The position numbers and the translations under genes are program-made. Positions 37,376 through 45,514 of a stretch of DNA of 64,000 bases are shown here, piece after piece. Location: positions 62,001 through 126,000 of the forward strand of contig NZ_JACJRV010000004.1 in the NCBI RefSeq assembly GCF_014697475.1. The letters are read 5' to 3'. Positions within the stretch are counted from its first letter, which is position 1, and every line of letters begins with the position of its first letter. The stretch is from Nostoc sp. FACHB-152 (GTDB taxonomy: Bacteria; Cyanobacteriota; Cyanobacteriia; Cyanobacteriales; Nostocaceae). The notes under the pieces are model-generated. The model saw only the letters and a list, made by a program, of their open reading frames with translations, was not told where the DNA came from and made no database searches.

Positions 37376-38638
37376 ATGAATAAGGTTGTAACTAACGGAT
37401 TTATTCTGATTGTGGATGATAATCCCACCAATTTGTCTGTCTTGTCGGAAGCACTTGCTAGTGAGGGTTGGCGTTTTCGTGTTGCAGTCGATGGAGAAAG
37501 TGCGATCGCTCAAGCCCAACGCAATCAGCCAGAATTGATGTTACTAGACGTACAAATGCCCGGTATTGATGGATTTGAAACTTGTCGTCGCCTGAAAGCT
37601 AATCTTGCTACGCAAAACATTCCCATTATTTTCACTACAGCCTTAGCAGATACAGAAAGCAAAATTCAGGGATTTTCTTTGGGTGCTGTAGATTATATCC
37701 CCAAACCATTTGCTCAAGAAGAAGTGATTGCCAGAGTGCGTGTGCATTTACAACTCAAGCAATTGACTCAATCTTTAGAACAACAAGTGCGCGATCGCAC
37801 CGATGCTTTGCAACAAGCTCAAGTGCAACTGGTGCAGCAAGAAAAACTCTCAACATTAGGAGAGTTAATCGCTGGTATTGCCCATGAAATGAACAATCCC
37901 ATCAGCTTTATTGCTAACAATATCCCGCCTTTAAAGGAATACATTGACTCAATTACCGAGCTTCTCCAACTGTATGAACAAGAGTATCCAAACCCAACAG
38001 CTAAAATCACAACTTTGATTAAAAATATAGACCTAAACTTTGTTCTCGAAGATTTAGCAAAAATTTTGAGTTCGCTCCAGGTAGGATCTGAAAGAATTCA
38101 GCATCTTTCTAGTTCACTTCGCAGTTTCTCGCGCTCGGATAGTGATATAAAATTACCTGCTGATTTGCATTTAGGGCTGGATAGTACGCTGATGATTTTA
38201 CAGCATCGCCTGAAAGCTAATGGCGATCGCCCTGCGATTGAAGTCATTAGGTGTTATGGCAAATTACCACCTATAAACTGCTATGTCGGGGAAATGAATC
38301 AAGTATTTATGAACATCCTAGCCAACGCAATTGACGCTCTTGATGAAGCTATTCTCCAAGGCAAGATTAGTAATCCAATTCCTCAAATTAAAATTGCCAC
38401 AGAAACAAATGATCAACAAATGGTGGTAATTCGGATTGCTGACAATGGAATTGGCATTCCTGAGCGGCTCAAACAACGCCTGTTTGAGCCATTGTTCACG
38501 ACAAAACCTGTTGGCAAAGGTACTGGACTTGGCTTGTCAATAGCCCATCAAATTGTGGTCAAAAAACACAATGGCACAATGGAAGTAAATTCCCAGCCCG
38601 GTATAGGAACTGAGTTTACAATCGTAATTCCTATTTAA
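37376..38638 (+). CDS. Receiver-histidine kinase
   Basis: A soluble 420-residue signalling protein with an N-terminal receiver (about 8-125; Asp58 in MLLDVQMPG, Lys in IPKPF), a coiled coil (about 126-158) and a histidine kinase core (His170 in AGIAHEMNNP; ATPase with NILANAIDAL and GTGLGLSIA). It starts 14 bases after the ethylene-receptor-like kinase, so the two are cotranscribed. It probably receives phosphate from that kinase and forms the next step in a relay. No output domain is present, so a further partner is needed. A terminator follows directly. Confidence 0.92.
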   Translation: MNKVVTNGFILIVDDNPTNLSVLSEALASEGWRFRVAVDGESAIAQAQRNQPELMLLDVQMPGIDGFETCRRLKANLATQNIPIIFTTALADTESKIQGFSLGAVDYIPKPFAQEEVIARVRVHLQLKQLTQSLEQQVRDRTDALQQAQVQLVQQEKLSTLGELIAGIAHEMNNPISFIANNIPPLKEYIDSITELLQLYEQEYPNPTAKITTLIKNIDLNFVLEDLAKILSSLQVGSERIQHLSSSLRSFSRSDSDIKLPADLHLGLDSTLMILQHRLKANGDRPAIEVIRCYGKLPPINCYVGEMNQVFMNILANAIDALDEAILQGKISNPIPQIKIATETNDQQMVVIRIADNGIGIPERLKQRLFEPLFTTKPVGKGTGLGLSIAHQIVVKKHNGTMEVNSQPGIGTEFTIVIPI

Positions 38639-38661
38639 TTCTAAGTGAGTACGATGAATGC

Positions 38662-38695
38662 AAAAGCCTCTCTAAAGTTCCAGGGAGGCTTTTTT
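38662..38695 (+). terminator. Intrinsic terminator of the two-component operon
   Basis: Stem AAAAGCCTC (38662-38670) / GAGGCTTTT (38685-38693) continuing into a T run, 24 bases after the receiver-kinase stop codon. Confidence 0.85.
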
Positions 38696-38985
38696 AATCT
38701 TTTTAAGATTCCTCTAGCTTCCTTTTTTTAAAGGGATATAAATAATTGTCTTTTATCACCTGTTTAAAGCAGGGCTATAAACAGGTGGATATTAGCTGCA
38801 TTTATTAGCCTACTTAGTGCTTTACTGAGATGGTTTAATCCATAGGTATACCAAAATGGTTGTAGAAATAAACAATTTTTATACCGTGCGATCGCGTACA
38901 CAAATTAAATAATACTTCTTCAGGAATTTGCCATTTTAAAATTGTTGATTTACAGTAGTGCTGAGTTTTGAGGAAATAATCATCA
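38696..38985. other. Non-coding region before small basic protein gene
   Basis: AT-rich sequence with no gene. Contains a GCTATAAACAGGTGG stretch around 38773 and the promoter of the small gene at 38986, which could not be assigned precisely. Confidence 0.4.
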
Positions 38986-39141
38986 ATGACTACTTTAACT
39001 ACAGAAAAGAAAACATCTATAAAGCCGAAAAAATCATCTATTCCGCGTATGGATATTGGTTCTCCCAAAGTTCCATTCCGCAAAACCAAAAAGATGAAGC
39101 AAGAACAAGAGTTACTCAGTGATTGGGAACACGCTAGTTAA
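38986..39141 (+). CDS. Small basic protein, 51 residues, unknown
   Basis: A short gene on the plus strand. The frame begins MTTLTTEKKTSIKPKKSSIP, has the centre RMDIGSPKVPFRKTKKMKQ and ends with an acidic EQELLSDWEHAS. A ribosome site (TGAGGAA) lies about 11 bases upstream. The protein is strongly basic in the middle, has no membrane segment and looks disordered at the N-terminus. The composition and clean start argue for a real gene. The function is unknown; a nucleic-acid- or ribosome-associated role would be a guess. It is convergent with the gene ending at 39149. Confidence 0.6.
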   Translation: MTTLTTEKKTSIKPKKSSIPRMDIGSPKVPFRKTKKMKQEQELLSDWEHAS

Positions 39142-39148
39142 TCAATTG

Positions 39149-39721
39149 CTACTTGAAATTCCACTGACACAATTGAGATACTGGTGTCATCCGAGGGTGA
39201 TTGTATTGGTAAAATCCCTCAATATTTAGTGAAGCCTTGCGGTACAAAATCCACTTAGCATTATCCTCGTCAGCATTGACGGTATTGAAGATATTTCCCT
39301 TACTAAGTGTTAAATGTCCTTCTGAATCCCATTTGAATTCAGCAGACTCAGGTGTATTTTTTAGCGGAAAATTATCCCACGCTATACCTAAACCTTCACC
39401 AGTGATGCGTTCCCCGCAGGCATCTGCATCTACTATCCCACGAATACAAATAAACTGCTCGGAATGGGGATATCCATAATAGCCATTCACGCGATTTCCA
39501 GTTTTACTGAAATTGAAACAAACTCCTGCACCATCGCGCCAGTCTTTAGGGTCTGGTTGACTACAAAGCTGGTAGTTACCATTTACTAAACTTGCAATTT
39601 TTCCTGGTTGAGTTGCAAGCCGAAAGTTTTGGGCAAAAAGATATTGAGCAGAAACTAGCGAACCTGCTAAGAAGGTTGCCAAGATACCACCCAGAAGGAA
39701 GAGATTGCTTATATTTAGCAT
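39149..39721 (-). CDS. Exported or membrane-anchored protein, unknown
   Basis: A 190-residue protein not recognised by family. One hydrophobic segment at the N-terminus (about 5-25, LFLLGGILATFLAGSLVSA) serves as signal or anchor. The remainder is a beta-rich domain with four Cys (for example YQLCSQPDPKDWRDGAGVCFNF), likely forming disulfides outside the cytoplasm. The ATG at 39721 follows a GGTGAG ribosome site; an in-frame start at 39754 has none. The content resembles small cyanobacterial secreted proteins of unknown role. Confidence 0.65.
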   Translation of the reverse strand: MLNISNLFLLGGILATFLAGSLVSAQYLFAQNFRLATQPGKIASLVNGNYQLCSQPDPKDWRDGAGVCFNFSKTGNRVNGYYGYPHSEQFICIRGIVDADACGERITGEGLGIAWDNFPLKNTPESAEFKWDSEGHLTLSKGNIFNTVNADEDNAKWILYRKASLNIEGFYQYNHPRMTPVSQLCQWNFK

Positions 39722-39788
39722 AATCTCACCGAGAACTCTCTGGGAGACTGGCATTTATCAAAGATTGAAAATCGGCATCTACTAACTT

Positions 39789-39902
39789 CTAAACTGCTGG
39801 AGCCGCAGCAATTATCATACAAATAAGTAGAGCTAACATTAATACGATGAGTTTGACAACGAGGTAAGTTGTAGGGTCAGAAAGTGGATAATCGCTAAAC
39901 AT
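39789..39902 (-). CDS. Single-span membrane micro-protein, 37 residues
   Basis: A very short gene found on the minus strand. The protein starts MFSDYPLSDPTTYLV and continues as one hydrophobic helix (about 14-36, VKLIVLMLALLICMIIAAAP). A strong ribosome site, GGAGGTG, lies about 6 bases before the ATG (39902). Size and topology are like the small subunits of photosynthetic complexes, but it matches none that I can name. It lies 67 bases upstream of the exported-protein gene on the same strand. Confidence 0.6.
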   Translation of the reverse strand: MFSDYPLSDPTTYLVVKLIVLMLALLICMIIAAAPAV

Positions 39903-40130
39903 GGGACACCTCCATTGACCAATCTTGCAAAGTTACTTGAGGCGTGAATTATATTTAGAAGCGGAGGTGACTGTTTATCTAGCCTCCTATATCTTCCATT
40001 TATATTGTCTATCAAAAAATTATTTCTGGAGCATTTATGTAATTATAGGTTACATTTCCTGGCGATGCTTTCCACATAGATTAATATGTTTACCTAAGTC
40101 AAGTTAATATTTCGCGTGTTGGTCAATTAG

Positions 40131-40784
40131 TTAAGGTTGTTGCAACTTTCTGAGTTGCGCTTGCACATCAACAGCAATCTGCAATGATTGATTGAGTAGT
40201 TGGGCATATTCACTAGCTTGAGTGCTAACTTGCAAGGCTTGTATGTTCGTTAAATTATTCACAAATAATTCTTGATTATTTATCAGTAATTTTTTATTGT
40301 CACGCAAAATTCGTTCAGTTTTTAAAGCGCGCACTAAATCTTCTCGAATTAGTTGCAAAGCAGCAATGACTAGTTCTCTATCTTCAATTGAGTTACCATC
40401 TGTGGCTAATTGGTCGTGAATATCTATAGCTTTGACTACTTGATGATATTGATCAACTTCATCTAAAAGTATGCTAACTGCTTTGGGACAAGTAAACCGT
40501 CGCCATAGCGATCGCCCGATTAACACTGCCAGTGGCACTACAATTAGTAAAATGATGCCTAATTTAATTGAAGAACCAATAATTGGCAAAATAATAAATG
40601 CATAAATAAACCCAACAATAATTGGCGTGAGTGCTAACGCTGTTAATAGTTCATTGAGCAAAAATCCAATTAGCTTCTCGCGGTCTTTCATTATTGAAGG
40701 TCGAAATACATCTTCCGGGTCGAACCCTGTTAAGCGTCTCAGTTCTCCCTTGCTAATTTCTAAGCCTACTAAGTCCGGCTGCAC
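40131..40784 (-). CDS. Membrane protein with coiled-coil tail, unknown
   Basis: A 217-residue protein with two adjacent transmembrane segments (about 45-67 and 70-92; ALALTPIIVGFIYAF and LGIILLIVVPLAVLIG). A long helical, probably coiled-coil region follows to the end, rich in Leu, Gln and Asn. Family not recognised. The start is a GTG at 40784, preceded at 9 bases by AAGGAG. The N-terminal 40 residues (LVGLEISKGELRRLTGFDPEDVF) are polar. Confidence 0.6.
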   Translation of the reverse strand: MQPDLVGLEISKGELRRLTGFDPEDVFRPSIMKDREKLIGFLLNELLTALALTPIIVGFIYAFIILPIIGSSIKLGIILLIVVPLAVLIGRSLWRRFTCPKAVSILLDEVDQYHQVVKAIDIHDQLATDGNSIEDRELVIAALQLIREDLVRALKTERILRDNKKLLINNQELFVNNLTNIQALQVSTQASEYAQLLNQSLQIAVDVQAQLRKLQQP

Positions 40785-41109
40785 TGCTGCATACTCCTTG
40801 TAGAAAGTGCGATCGCGTCTTTATTTTAATCAAGTTTGGGCAAGGTAGTACATTTGCCTTGGCAGTCAGTCAAAATTTCAAAGAATTTGATGTCCACTTT
40901 ATAATACCCTTGTCAAAGGATTTTCAAAGTTTTAGCTGACTTCGATCCACAAGATCTTTCAAGCAATTTTGACTTGCACCTCTGCGTGCTTAAAAGGAAG
41001 GCAATTTGTTGTTAATTAATATTTTCTTATTTAAATACGCTGATTTTGTTAATTTAGTATTTTATGTGGGCATAATTATTAAGAATATTCACTAACATAT
41101 CAAATTTAT
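40785..41109. other. Non-coding region between divergent unknown genes
   Basis: 325 bases holding the divergent promoters of 40131-40784 and 41110-42300. A short hairpin (GGCAAGG / CCTTGGC, about 40848-40873) is the only structure noticed. Confidence 0.4.
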
Positions 41110-42300
41110 ATGTTTACTAATATTTTACGTAGTTTTGCGGATAACCTTGATACTTTACGGGAATTTGTAGATCTTGTAAATCCAATCTTAGATAAAGCAA
41201 GAGAAGAAGAAATACTAGCTAATCATGACACATTAATACCTTTAGTACTTGGCTTTAATGCAATTGCACCAGAACAGTTTCCTCTTGATACGTCTTTGGT
41301 CGAGAATCTACAGTCTAAATTTGATGGAACATTAGATATTCATATGGAAGATGAAGGAGGCAAGAAATCAGCAAAATTGAGTTTTAACAATTCTGGTGGA
41401 CAGGCTTTTCATAGTACTATGTCAAAACTTTCTAAAAGATTTAATCAAAAAGGCTTACTATACCAAAATGCCTTAATTTCTTTAGTTAGTGCTGTTGAAT
41501 GGTTTTTATCTCAACTTCTTCATGAATACTTTAAGTTATATCCAGAGGCTTCTGATATTCGTGAGCGTAGTTTGACACTTAGCGAATTACAGTCTATGGG
41601 AACTATTGATGATGCTAAAAATTACTTAATTGATTTACGAATAGAAGAAATTTTAAGAGGCAGTTTTAGTGATTGGATTACTTTTCTAAAAAGTAAGTTA
41701 AAACTATCAATGGGATATCTAACAGATGAGGAAAATTATCTTACTGAAATTTGTCAACGGAGGAATCTTTTTGTCCATAATGGTGGAGTGATCAATAAAA
41801 TTTATTTAAATAAAGTGGCACAGCCTTTACGCCAAAACTTAGAAATTGGACAGAAGATAACTGTTTCACAGGAATATTTGGATGAAGCAATAACTAGATT
41901 TGAAAAATTTTTCTTTTTACTTTCTCTAGAGTTATGGAAAAAACTTTCTCCAGATGATAAAACAAGATCTGATATAGTTAGCGATATCACCTATAAAAAT
42001 CTCTATAATGAGCGATGGAAAATTGTTGAAAGCTTAAGTTTTTTTCTTTTAAATGATAAGCAACTTCCAGAAATGGCTCGTCTAGTCGCTCAAATTAACT
42101 ATTGGCAATCGCTTAAATGGCAGGAAAGATTTGAGGAAGTACGCAAAGAAGTAGAGAAAATAGACTTTTCTGCTAAAGATGAGAGATTCTCGCTTGCTAA
42201 GGCTGCTTTATTGGATGATGAGAAGCTATTCTTTAATTTACTACCTATGCTATTAAAAACAGAAAAAATTACTAAAAAAGATTTAGATGAATGGCCTTGA
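41110..42300 (+). CDS. HEPN-motif protein, possible RNase or defence component
   Basis: A 396-residue soluble protein, mostly helical. At 217-223 it reads RRNLFVHNGG, which contains the R-x4-H motif (Arg218, His223) that marks HEPN-domain ribonucleases and abortive-infection proteins. The flanking helices and the NG after the His fit HEPN-type domains of large prokaryotic proteins. A C-terminal third (about 300-396) is rich in Lys/Glu/Leu. There is no obvious partner such as a nucleotidyltransferase next to it. Function uncertain; RNA cleavage under stress or phage attack is an inference from the motif alone. Confidence 0.55.
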   Translation: MFTNILRSFADNLDTLREFVDLVNPILDKAREEEILANHDTLIPLVLGFNAIAPEQFPLDTSLVENLQSKFDGTLDIHMEDEGGKKSAKLSFNNSGGQAFHSTMSKLSKRFNQKGLLYQNALISLVSAVEWFLSQLLHEYFKLYPEASDIRERSLTLSELQSMGTIDDAKNYLIDLRIEEILRGSFSDWITFLKSKLKLSMGYLTDEENYLTEICQRRNLFVHNGGVINKIYLNKVAQPLRQNLEIGQKITVSQEYLDEAITRFEKFFFLLSLELWKKLSPDDKTRSDIVSDITYKNLYNERWKIVESLSFFLLNDKQLPEMARLVAQINYWQSLKWQERFEEVRKEVEKIDFSAKDERFSLAKAALLDDEKLFFNLLPMLLKTEKITKKDLDEWP

Positions 42301-42574
42301 TTTCGGAAAATCAGAAAAACAGACATTTTTCAAAACTTGTATAAAATAGATGTAATAAGCGAATAAAAAACTATTAATGCTTATCAAAGTAACACTTAAT
42401 AAAGTAAAATTTTGGAAGCTTAGTATGTAAAAACAGTTGTGGCTTTTTATTAGGTAAGTGCTACAACAGCTTTGTGATCGCTAACTTGACGATACCCCCT
42501 TTAAAAAAACAGTATCGCAGGTAAAAATAAAGAAGAATCTTCATCACAACCATAAGTACGGGAGAATTAGATAT

Positions 42575-42814
42575 ATGTTAGGTTTTGACCGCATTACATT
42601 TGACCCACGCATTATGGGTGGACAAGCGTGTATTCGCGGAATGCGAGTTCCGGTGTCATTAATTTTGAATTTAGTCGCCAATGGCAAAACTGTAGACGAA
42701 ATCAGAGAAGATTATCCATATTTAGAACCAGAAGATATTCAGCAGTCATTAATGTATGCGGCTTGGTTAACACGCGAACAGGTTTATCCCATAGTTGGTA
42801 ATCAAGCTGGATGA
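42575..42814 (+). CDS. DUF433 antitoxin
   Basis: A 79-residue DUF433 protein: FDRITFDPRIMGGQACIRGMRVPVSLILNLVANG, then the helix-turn-helix-like TVDEIREDYPYLEPEDIQQSL. This family pairs with DUF5615 PIN-like toxins in type II toxin-antitoxin modules. Its stop overlaps the start of the next gene by four bases (ATGA, 42811-42814), typical of such pairs. It probably binds its own promoter and the partner toxin. AGGTAAAAA and GGGAGAATTAG lie upstream. Confidence 0.88.
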   Translation: MLGFDRITFDPRIMGGQACIRGMRVPVSLILNLVANGKTVDEIREDYPYLEPEDIQQSLMYAAWLTREQVYPIVGNQAG

Positions 42815-43173
42815 AATTTTTAGCAGATATGGGTATCTCACCACGTACTGTAAATTGGCTAAAATCTGCTGGTTATGATGCAGTACATTTAGTTGATGAA
42901 GGTCTTGAAAGATTACCTGATGATGAAATTCTCCTAAAAGCTCGGTTTGAAGGCCGAATTTTATTAACCGTAGATTTAGATTTTGGTTATTTGTTGGCAG
43001 TAAGTAGAGCTACATTACCCAGTGTAGTTTTATTTAGATTAGGGAATGAAAGCTACGAAATCATTAATGAACGTTTGGCAGAAGTGTTGAATCAGTTTGA
43101 TTCAGATTTAATATCAGGTGCAATTATATCTGTAAGCGATCGCGATTTCCGAGTTAGACAATTGCCGATATAA
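42811..43173 (+). CDS. DUF5615 PIN-like toxin
   Basis: A 120-residue PIN-fold protein: MKFLADMGIS (conserved Asp6), then GLERLPDDEILLKA and RILLTVDLDFGYL, which provide the acidic metal-binding residues of a nuclease. Members act as RNA-cleaving toxins or nucleases and lie behind a DUF433 antitoxin, as here, with a four-base overlap for translational coupling. All key acidic positions look intact, so it may be active. The target RNA is not known. Confidence 0.88.
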   Translation: MKFLADMGISPRTVNWLKSAGYDAVHLVDEGLERLPDDEILLKARFEGRILLTVDLDFGYLLAVSRATLPSVVLFRLGNESYEIINERLAEVLNQFDSDLISGAIISVSDRDFRVRQLPI

Positions 43174-43249
43174 GTCTCACTACTCATACTAGACAACCTA
43201 CCTTTACAATTAAGTAAGAACACTCAAGAGTTGAATACATTCAAAGCTT

Positions 43250-44104
43250 GTGAACTTTTTTATTGGTTGTGCAGTTTGGTCATATAAAGGTTGGGTGGGT
43301 GAACTTTATCCCCCAGGAAGTCGCGCTACAGAGTTTCTCAGGCTTTACAGTCGCCGCTTGACTACGGTGGAAGGTAACACCACCTTTTATGCTGTACCTA
43401 ACCAAGAAACTGTTAGCCGTTGGGCGGCTGAAACACCTTCAGGTTTTGAATTTTGCTTAAAATTACCGCGAGACATCACCCATCAAGGCTTACTTCAACC
43501 TCATATCCCCGCCGCTTTAAAATTTTTGAAGGGAATGCAACCTTTAGGAAAACGTCTGGGGCCGATGTTTGTTCAGTTACCGCCGAGTTATTCCCCGGCA
43601 TTAATTGATGATTTAACTACTTTTCTGACAGCTTGGCCACGTGATACTGCGCCATTAGCTGTAGAAGTGCGCCATCCAGACTGGTTTCAAGAACCTGATG
43701 CTAGTAAATTAACAGCGTTGCTAGAAAAGCTAGGCGTGGGACGAGTACTTTTAGATTCCCGCCCTATCTATAATGGAGAAGATGACCCGCAGTTACAATC
43801 AGAACGACGCAAACCCAAATTACCTGTACATTTTAGCGTCACTGCACCTTTTAGCTTGATTCGGTTTATTTCGCATCCCACATTGTCAGAGAATCAGCCG
43901 TTTATGGAAGAATGGGTAACGCAGATTCAACAATGGTTACAGATGGGTACGCGAGTTTATTTCTTTGTTCATTGTCCTCTAGAAGAGCGATCGCCTAACA
44001 ATGCTCGTCACTTTCAAAAGCTATTAGAACAAAGTGGTGTTGCAGTTCCACCTCTACCTTGGAATAATTTAGAACAACCCCCAAATCAGCTAAGTTTATG
44101 GTGA
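43250..44104 (+). CDS. DUF72 family TIM-barrel protein
   Basis: A 284-residue DUF72 protein (YecE-like), a TIM-barrel fold with conserved FFIGCAVWSYKGWVGELYP, the FYAVPNQETVSRWAAETP region and EVRHPDWF. The family has no settled function, although structures suggest a nucleotide- or phosphate-binding enzyme. The start is GTG at 43250 without a strong ribosome site; a longer frame was not found. Length is usual. It is a single gene after the toxin-antitoxin pair. Confidence 0.88.
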   Translation: MNFFIGCAVWSYKGWVGELYPPGSRATEFLRLYSRRLTTVEGNTTFYAVPNQETVSRWAAETPSGFEFCLKLPRDITHQGLLQPHIPAALKFLKGMQPLGKRLGPMFVQLPPSYSPALIDDLTTFLTAWPRDTAPLAVEVRHPDWFQEPDASKLTALLEKLGVGRVLLDSRPIYNGEDDPQLQSERRKPKLPVHFSVTAPFSLIRFISHPTLSENQPFMEEWVTQIQQWLQMGTRVYFFVHCPLEERSPNNARHFQKLLEQSGVAVPPLPWNNLEQPPNQLSLW

Positions 44105-44515
44105 ACATAGGCCATAATTAGCAGTACAATTATTTTCCTGAAATTGCATTCACATTTAGAAATCACAAGGTATAAAAATTACAGCCCTTTTACCTTTAAA
44201 ACCTATCTTAGGATAGAAAATATATATTTTTTTGCATTTAGCGAATTTTTCAATTCATACTTCTTTCAAAAAGAGGGATAATAGTTTTTACCATACATTT
44301 CTAATCAAGTTGCAGCTATCTCTGTTCAGAAAAATAGTTAGCTAACCTTTTGGCAAGTCGGCTAATAGGAAATCCTCAATATCAAGAAATATAGCAATAA
44401 CTTGAAATCTGTCACCTGTTACCTGTCCCCTACTATAGCTTCTAGAAATGTATCGATTTTTCATGTGGATTGTGGGGCGATATTTGTGTAAGCAATTAAA
44501 TTAAAGGAGGTTCAG
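44105..44515. other. Non-coding region with STRR block
   Basis: 411 bases without a gene. A short tandem repeat block (CTGTCACCTGTTACCTGTC) lies at about 44409-44427, the reverse complement of the GACAGGTAACAG type seen elsewhere. Confidence 0.5.
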
Positions 44516-44953
44516 ATGAGTCGTCTTCTTTATGAAAACACAGTTTCATATAAAGGATATCTCATCATTCCATTTGTTTTTGGCACAGCAGATGCTTATG
44601 AAATTTATTCCTATAAACTGTTGTCAGAAATTGGAAATAAAAGCAAATTTCACAAAGCGGATAATCCAGCAGGTATTTATGGCAATATCAATAATATTAT
44701 TGATATTGCCAAAGAACACATTGATCAACATTTAGAATTTGTTAGTCAACAAGATTGCTTTAAATCTCGCTGTATTTTCCGCAACAACTTGATTATTATC
44801 TTTCAAGAAAAGGGCAAATATTTCTACGACCATTACCCACCAGAATTATTGAATAATATTGCAGCACCCAAATTATTCAATTCTGAATTTGAATGCTTAA
44901 GTTGGATTCAAGCAGGCCTAAATGGGCAATATGTCCGACAGCAAGCCAGCTAA
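44516..44953 (+). CDS. Unknown protein, 145 residues
   Basis: A soluble protein I do not recognise. It starts MSRLLYENTVSYKGYLIIPFV and has mixed alpha/beta character with one acidic/His-rich helix (about 60-75, IIDIAKEHIDQHLEF) and no export signal. A very strong ribosome site AAAGGAGG lies 7 bases upstream of the ATG, so translation should be efficient. A large inverted repeat follows and is probably the terminator. Confidence 0.65.
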   Translation: MSRLLYENTVSYKGYLIIPFVFGTADAYEIYSYKLLSEIGNKSKFHKADNPAGIYGNINNIIDIAKEHIDQHLEFVSQQDCFKSRCIFRNNLIIIFQEKGKYFYDHYPPELLNNIAAPKLFNSEFECLSWIQAGLNGQYVRQQAS

Positions 44954-44974
44954 CAGTTTGGTGATATAACTTAA

Positions 44975-45021
44975 TGATGGCTTGGTTAGTGAGGGCATTC
45001 CCTTTACTAACCAAGCCATCA
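44975..45021 (+). terminator. Large inverted repeat, probable terminator
   Basis: A 16-base perfect stem (44975-44990 and 45006-45021; TGATGGCTTGGTTAGT and its complement) with a 15-base loop, 22 bases after a stop codon. There is no long T run, so it may act by slowing or by protecting the 3' end, or it may be a repeat. Confidence 0.55.
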
Positions 45022-45043
45022 CTGTATTTATAGGATGGTATAG

Positions 45044-45112
45044 GTAACAGGTAACAGGTTACAGAGTTCTGGTGATTCTTGTAGGTTGGGTGGAGCGTAG
45101 CGTAACCCAACA
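45044..45112. repeat. Second copy of the composite repeat (tandem units + GTAGGTTGGGT element)
   Basis: GGTAACAGGTAACAGGTTACAG then, after about 18 bases, GTAGGTTGGGTGGAGCGTAGCGTAACCCAACA. Same architecture and order as 21183-21260. The GTTGGGT/AACCCAAC ends can pair. Confidence 0.7.
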
Positions 45113-45225
45113 TTTTGGGTAATTATCAGCTAACGCCAAATACTAAGGTTTTAAGGTTAATTTTTCCGAAATGAGATAATGTAGTGATGTAGATTATTTT
45201 TGTACTACATTAGCGAGGAAGAAAG

Positions 45226-45315
45226 ATGACTGTATTGCTAGCCGTCCGGGTTCTCTTCAACAACACCAACACAAGGCGCAGAGATTTGCGTTCAGTCCTT
45301 CATTTACAGGAATGA
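45226..45315 (+). CDS. Possible 29-residue peptide gene
   Basis: An ATG at 45226 follows a good ribosome site (GAGGAAG). The frame runs MTVLLAVRVLFNNTNTRRRD and stops after 29 codons. The second half is made of repeat-derived sequence (AAGGCGCAGAGATTTGCG), so it may be a gene interrupted by a repeat or no gene at all. Upstream of rsgA on the same strand. Confidence 0.25.
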   Translation: MTVLLAVRVLFNNTNTRRRDLRSVLHLQE

Positions 45316-45514
45316 TACTCGAATTTATAGACACTAGAGACATCAATCTATAGCTGTCGTCACATAGGCTAGGACATTTAAAAAATATGAAAGCTAGGAA
45401 TAGTAATAATTTTACCTCCTGCCTTCTGCCTCGCGCCTTCTGCCTTCCGCTATAAAAAGTGTCAGCCTCTGTGCGCCTTGTGCATAGCAAGCAGCACACA
45501 TCGAGGAAATATCA

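Noticed and set aside
38835-39089. 84-codon minus-strand frame overlapping the small gene at 38986
   Set aside because: It lies largely antisense to the better-supported 51-residue gene, which has a ribosome site and a coherent composition, while this frame has neither.
39925-40107. 60-codon plus-strand frame in the non-coding stretch
   Set aside because: It has no ATG with a ribosome site and a random composition.
41802-42326. Two minus-strand frames (62 and 75 codons)
   Set aside because: They are antisense to the HEPN-motif gene and have no ribosome sites.
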